A DNA stretch of 64,000 nt from Paramacrobiotus metropolitanus (Eukaryota; Tardigrada; Eutardigrada; Parachela; Macrobiotidae): positions 248,001-312,000 of the forward strand of contig NW_026570350.1 of assembly GCF_019649055.1 (NCBI RefSeq), written 5' to 3'. Positions 58,895-64,000 of the stretch are shown here, one piece after another. Below the pieces are notes generated by a model. It saw only the letters and a list, made by a program, of their open reading frames with translations, was not told the origin of the DNA and ran no database searches. The position numbers and the translations under genes were made by a program. The stretch's first letter is position 1, and each line of letters begins with the position of its first letter.

Positions 58895-59300
58895 AGCCCT
58901 CACATGTCGTACATTCCTATCCTTAACGAAGTAGGCAAACAATGCTGCCGCACGGTTGAATTGCTGTACGCAACATGGACAGCCGATGCACATTCGGACG
59001 ACACCGCTCAAGATGCCGCCCCGTGCGGCTTCCACTACGTGGCTATTGATCAGTGACAAGCATACGGACAAAATAGTGCAATGTAATATTTCCTCACACT
59101 AAAATGTTATAAACGCTGCGATATCTGGTGAAATTATTTTCAGCACAAAATTACGCTAACGATTGGGGTTTTTTATGTAGCCTGCTTGGCAACGGACAGT
59201 CGCACAGAGTGCACGCAGCCGACCGCGTAGATGTGCAATTCGGCTGGGCGACAGCTTTGTTTGCTTTCTTTATTAAAGCGTGCGGTCATCATTTGCGAGT
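58895..59300. repeat. Dispersed repeat family, copies 2 and 3 in inverted orientation
   Basis: Copy 2 is on the minus strand (about 58895-58990; peptide QFNRAAALFAYFVKDRNVRH). Copy 3 is on the plus strand (about 59190-59290; QFGWATALFAFFIKACGHH). They face each other about 200 bp apart. Similarity is moderate; stops limit each frame to about 60 codons. Confidence 0.4.
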
Positions 59301-60106
59301 GGTTGATTAGGCTCCGCTCCTATACGCTAGTATTTAGCTTGCCATGATACGGTACATATTTGTATATTCAGTGTTGCGTACATACTGTATAGTGTATATC
59401 AAACAACAACAAGTGGAATTTTTATGCCGTACAACGGCTGTTATCCTCAGGGGCCCGTTTGGCCTACTGCGCTGCAACTCAGGGATGCTGGTCGGCCCGT
59501 CCACTTGTTGTTGGCACCACTTTTCTCTGCAAGTGACTAATCTTGTTAGACTGCGGTAATCCAATTACTGGAAACGCTTTCGCCATATGAGACAATACTA
59601 ATCACTCAGCTGGAGTGATTGCACGAGACTTAGTCTAAGTACATCTATAATAGGATTGCGCATCGTTGCTTGCGCAGCGTTGATTATAGTTGCCTGCTCA
59701 GATTACGGACCAAGGTACATTTCTCGCACTCAGTAATTCAGTACAAATCTGAATTTGTTTGTGAAAATCTACTATAATATTCCTGAGAAAATAATCACAT
59801 CTGCAACGGTCCATAGGATTTGACAAACCTTACACGATTTAAAAGAATACATGGTACTATCAGTACGAGTATTGCTTACTAATTAGTACATAGCGTACAC
59901 CTTCTCACACTGATATTTCCCTTATTAATAATTGGATTTTCTGGAAAACTTAAGATATGATAAATGGGAACGCTATGCGTTTAGGTATGCCACTAGCAGA
60001 CACAAAGTTGCTAGTATCAGCACAACGTTGCTAACAAGTACTGCATGGAGCGCAGTTTTCGCACACATGATGCAGAGTGCTGGCTGTGTGTACGTTTGTA
60101 TCTCAG

Positions 60107-60985
60107 CAGGGCACAGTTTCCGGGTCCAAATTCAGAAAATTCTTATCTTTTGCAGGAAACTAGCAAATACCCATAGTGAAATTAAAAAAAATAATTTCAT
60201 GTGCTGAAACTCACGGGCGTGACCAGAAAAAATAAAATGAACACCATAACGCTACATGCAATTATTACAATGCATTGCACAGGCTGTTTATGTAGTCGTC
60301 GACCGAACGGTATTGTACAAATTCGAAATGCTTAAAAACTTATTGCACGTGCAGAAGACGTCGCCCAGAATAACGTTTACAGTACGTACTAAAAAAAATA
60401 GATAACAGGTACGAGACTACGAGTAAACTAATATAGCAGCGAAAGGAACGGCAGACATATGGACAATATAGTATTTCTGATATTTTATAAATTAGCAAAC
60501 AAAACTTGTCTCTTAGTCTCTCAAAGCACGGGTACGCATTATAGTAAACCTAAAAATTATAGTTATCAAAAGGAAGTCAGCTAATCAAAACAAACCAGCA
60601 TGAAAATGTGTTCGAATAGGCCGACACCTGCTGAACTATTGTATCTGCAGTCTGTTTTTTATAAATTTGCAATGGTTGGCGGTAAGAGTTGCACATGAAA
60701 TTAATTTTGGAGGATTTCACAGTCGTTCAGTACTCGTACCTTTTAGCAAAAAAAAGAATTTATTTCTGAATTATAAGTATTATTACAGTGCGAAAAAAGT
60801 CTGCACTAGTACTGCAATATCGTATTGTAATAGTATGTAGTAATATGATATTCATTTATTTTTACTGGCCACGCCCTTGAGTCTCAGCAGATGAAATTAT
60901 TTTTTTTTAATTATACTATGGGTATTTGCTAGTTTCCTGCAAAAGAAGGGAATTTTCTGAATTTGGACCCGGAAAATGTGTCCTG
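60107..60985. repeat. Inverted repeat with about 130-bp arms
   Basis: Arms 60107-60237 and 60852-60985 are reverse complements at roughly 85-90 percent. They share GTCCAAATTCAGAAAATTC and TTTTGCAGGAAACTAGCAAA. Outer ends begin CAGGRCACA, reminiscent of hAT termini, but I find no flanking 8 bp duplication. The spacer of about 610 bp is non-coding. Confidence 0.8.
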
Positions 60986-60999
60986 GTGGGTGAATGTTC

Positions 61000-62210
61000 T
61001 GTTTCAAAAACAGGGTATCGGTATAAAAGAATAAGATCTGCTTACAATGTATTCAATAATCAAACCTGGACACCGAGATCGGCACAAAACTTTATATAAT
61101 AAAAAGCTGGAAACGCTATTAGATTCAGCATGTTTGAGAAAACTGCCACTATACATTTTATTTCTCAAAAAAATTTACATGCATACACATGCATTTTATT
61201 TGATAAAAAACCATCCGTGCGGCCGATGTCGGTTTTGTTTCCCCGGCTTTCGGTGGGGGTTTTCAAGGAATCCTTGAAAATTATTAGAGGCTTTTTGTAG
61301 TTGCTTAGTACTACGAGTACTACAGGTTTATTCAATATGTATTTCGTTTTGGTCACTTTAAGGGCGCATTTTCACATTTTGTTCAACTGGTGCTTAAATT
61401 TCCGGACAAACAAGGATGCCAGAAATGAATGGTTTTACGAGTATAAAAACTTTGCTCATGAATTTCGAAGCATAAACAAGAGAAAATTTCCATAAAAACT
61501 AAACGAAGAGCATAAGTTGCACAGGGTGCAATCACTGCAATGTAAAGAACCGCTCTTCCACGTTTTGCAATTGCAACTGTTAGGTTGTTAACATAGCAGA
61601 TCTCTCAAACAGTAGCAAATTCTCGTACGGCTACGTTCGGTTTCTGCATACAACTCCTATGGCGCTTACGGTAAAAATCATCGGATTGATCGTACCGTAT
61701 ACCGTATACAACAGTACCGCGCACGGTTAGCTCATTCTGAAACCATGTTGTTTTTTTTTTGGCTTACGGTTTCGTACGGCACTTTCGTATCAGTATCAGT
61801 TTTCACTACGGCTACGTACTGTTGTGAAACAGCAGCCGTATACGACAGTACAGTATACTGTTTGGGGGGCTCTAATTCTATAACACAGAAGCCGAGTACA
61901 GTAACGATTCGTACGGAAAATTAGCGGATGATTGCGCGGGCGGTCTACAAATGCATTCTGCATCAGTTTAATTCGTATGCGTAGATCGTATTTAAGTACA
62001 GTACCATTTTATATTCAAACAGAAGAAAACATTCCGGTCAAGGAAAGTGACCCACTGCATGGTACTAAAATTCGCGTATTTGCACTTTCACTTTTGCGCG
62101 CTCCCATACGTTTTGCTTTATTTTGGGAACTTACATTACCACACTTCCACATTTAAACTGGTGCTAGGTTTACATTCCGATTCCGTAATTTGTGTAATTC
62201 AGTGACACGC
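61000..62210. other. Intergenic, no gene seen
   Basis: Short ORFs only. A cluster of GTACAGTA and CGTAYGG-type words lies at about 61630-61930. No domain or convincing splice pattern is visible. Confidence 0.45.
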
Positions 62211-62216
62211 AATTAG

Positions 62217-62830
62217 CTAAATGGCGCCAAATACGCGTTCCATTCCCATCATGAATGCCGGTGTAACCTCACAACTGCGATAATTATGACATTCCAACGT
62301 CTCACTGGCGCCACAAATGCATTCCAACGGCCAGGTGTGCATTCCATCCCCATCCTTACCGTAATTTAATGATGTGCAACTAGTTGCCTGGCACCAAGCA
62401 TGCATTCCGTTAGCATCATTAATGTCGGTGTAATCTTAAATCTGCGATAATTACCACATTCCAACGGCCAGGTGTGCATTCCATTCTCATCATTACCGTA
62501 ATCTAATGATGTGCAATTAGCTGACTGGCGCCGAGCATGCATTCCGTTAGCATCATTAATGTCGGTGTAATCTTACATCTGCGATAATTACCACATTCCA
62601 ACGGCCAGGTGTGCATTCCATTCCCCATCATTACCGTAATCTAATGATGTGCAATTAGGTGAATGGCGCCAAGCACGCTTTTTGTTCCCATCAATAATGT
62701 CGGTGTGACCTTACATCTGCGATAATTACCACATTCCAACGGCCAGGTGTGCATTCTATTCCCGTCATTACTGTAATCTAATGATCTGCGATTAGCTGAC
62801 TGGCGCCAAACATTCATTCGTTTCCCATCG
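62217..62830. repeat. 137-bp tandem repeat (satellite-like), about 4.5 copies
   Basis: ATTCCAACGGCCAGGTGTGC recurs at 62321, 62458, 62595 and 62733, giving periods of 137, 137 and 138 bp. Each unit also contains AATGTCGGTGT, TCTGCGATAATTACCACA and a TGGCGCC site. Copies differ by a few bases and small indels. Confidence 0.92.
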
Positions 62831-62852
62831 ACAAACACCTGCGATGCTTGAG

Positions 62853-63255
62853 AATTGCACACTAAACATGTTGGAAAGTTAAGAGTGTCGTACCAAAACA
62901 TGTAAGGAAGTCAAGAATATTATACATATCTTGTGGGAAAGCATAAAATGTCGTGTCACATATGCAGGCAACATAGGAATGTTGCGTCAAATATGCAACA
63001 AAGTTGGAATTGTCATGTCAAACATGCAAGAAAGTTGGAAATGTTATACTTATCTTGTGGGGAAAGCATAAAATGTTGTGTCACATATGCAAGAAAGTTG
63101 GGAATGTCACGGGAAACATGCAGGAAAGTTGGATTGTTACGCTAAAATATGCAGGGAAGTTGTGAATGTCACGGCAAACATGCAACAAAGTTGGAAATGT
63201 TATGCCAAACATGCAAAAAAGTTGGGATTATCACGTCAAGCATATGCGAAAGTTG
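62853..63255. repeat. Minisatellite, period about 30-38 bp
   Basis: About eleven diverged copies of a unit with ACATGCAAGAAAGTTGGAAT and a following GTCACGYCAA. It follows the 137 bp satellite directly. ORFs across it (HARKLEM, MQESWECHGKHAGKL) are repeat artefacts. Confidence 0.88.
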
Positions 63256-64000
63256 GTTTGCCTTTCAAAAAGAATGTGCAGCAAATGCGATATTTGCTTC
63301 ATTTGCTTGTGCGGAAATCGGAGTTTTACAAAACAATTTGATTGAAACCAAAAACTCCCAAAAGTGAATACGAAATACTACCGAAAATTTATGAAAATGT
63401 ATGTTAAGTCAATGGGAATCCCAAAACAAAAATCTTCGTTTTTTCATTCTGAAAAACTACAAGTTTTCGCAGCAAAATGATGCAAAATGGAAGTTTTTCA
63501 TATCATCTTCCCGTAGTTTTCACAAATGTTTTGATTTGAATACGAGTTCGGTGAACTGAACGCGCATCATCTCATCGCTTTTGCTACCCATACTTCCGAT
63601 TTTGGTATCTCACATTATTCTTCCATTACATTCGATGCAGTACCTTGCGCTTCCGATATGTGCTCAACGTTTCTTCATCTTTTCGGTGTGCTTTCATACA
63701 GCACATATATATTATCAGTAAAGCTTCTGTTTCAGCGACGAATGCCCAAAGCCATAACGACTTCAACCTGGCCGCAGACAAGCTAAAGCCGGTACAGATT
63801 TGGTGCATTCGCCCTCTATTTTTCTTGCTTTTTTTATGTAAATGTTTTTTTTTTGGCTTTTATTATATGCTAAAAGTTACAAACTGCAAAATCATACTAA
63901 AGGAATTAATTTGCGGAACTGCGACACTTGCTCCAGCGACATCATGTCCATGCGCATCCCTTCGAATATGGGCCGCTAGCTGTCAAAAACGAAAAAATAG
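63256..64000. other. Window end, no gene seen
   Basis: AT-rich sequence with ORFs of at most about 60 codons and no recognisable domain or repeat. Confidence 0.4.

Noticed and set aside
62933-63367. Overlapping ORFs rich in MQESWECHGKHA
   Set aside because: Translation of the 35-bp minisatellite. All frames look alike.

Overview
This is a eukaryotic, animal-type window. Coding sequence is broken by GT-AG introns (many 45-70 bp, some above 2 kb), intergenic DNA is AT-rich, and there are TATA boxes, non-autonomous DNA transposons, fold-back repeats and minisatellites. The arthropod-type gustatory-receptor signature (TYxxxIYQ), a kinesin-2 motor, TPR, F-box, Ig, RING and TKL-type kinase genes point to a metazoan, most likely an ecdysozoan. 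The very short introns and lineage-specific F-box-like families make me suspect a tardigrade, but sequence alone does not prove it. I rebuilt the gene models by hand from splice sites and reading phase.

Layout: 0.3-5.6 kb holds two seven-TM gustatory-receptor-like genes in tail-to-tail orientation, with matching 3' exon structure. 6.8-15.8 kb is one long minus-strand TPR gene (about 23 exons, about 1,530 aa) whose 2.7 kb intron carries an AACCGGTT-rich repeat array. 16.8-18.3 kb is a decayed 5' copy of a kinesin-2 motor gene. An F-box gene (18.7-19.7 kb) follows it, then the full kinesin-2 (KIF17/OSM-3-like) gene (20.7-27.4 kb), which itself has one apparent frameshift. 29.7-32.0 kb encodes a protein kinase with an N-terminal array of six LHYKKDG-x2-DMRY repeats, and 35.5-37.3 kb holds a degenerating tandem paralogue.

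40.4-46.0 kb carries minus-strand genes: a second F-box-like family member with a 252 bp exon duplication just downstream of its stop, and an ORF with a Tudor/Agenet-like start. A TA-flanked MITE and a tandem duplication lie between them. 48.2-49.1 kb is a two-Ig-domain protein. 49.8-50.4 kb is a palindromic hAT-type element with 8 bp target-site duplications. 51.7-53.0 kb encodes an RNF4-like RING protein whose RING lies in a frame too short to stand out as an ORF. From 53 kb to the end the window is gene-poor and repeat-rich: inverted repeats, a 137 bp satellite and a 35 bp minisatellite.

The genes do not form an operon or a joint pathway. The main theme is local duplication followed by decay (receptors, kinesin, kinase, F-box-like exon). 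The most unusual protein is the DMRY-repeat kinase. The most easily missed gene is the RNF4-like RING gene.
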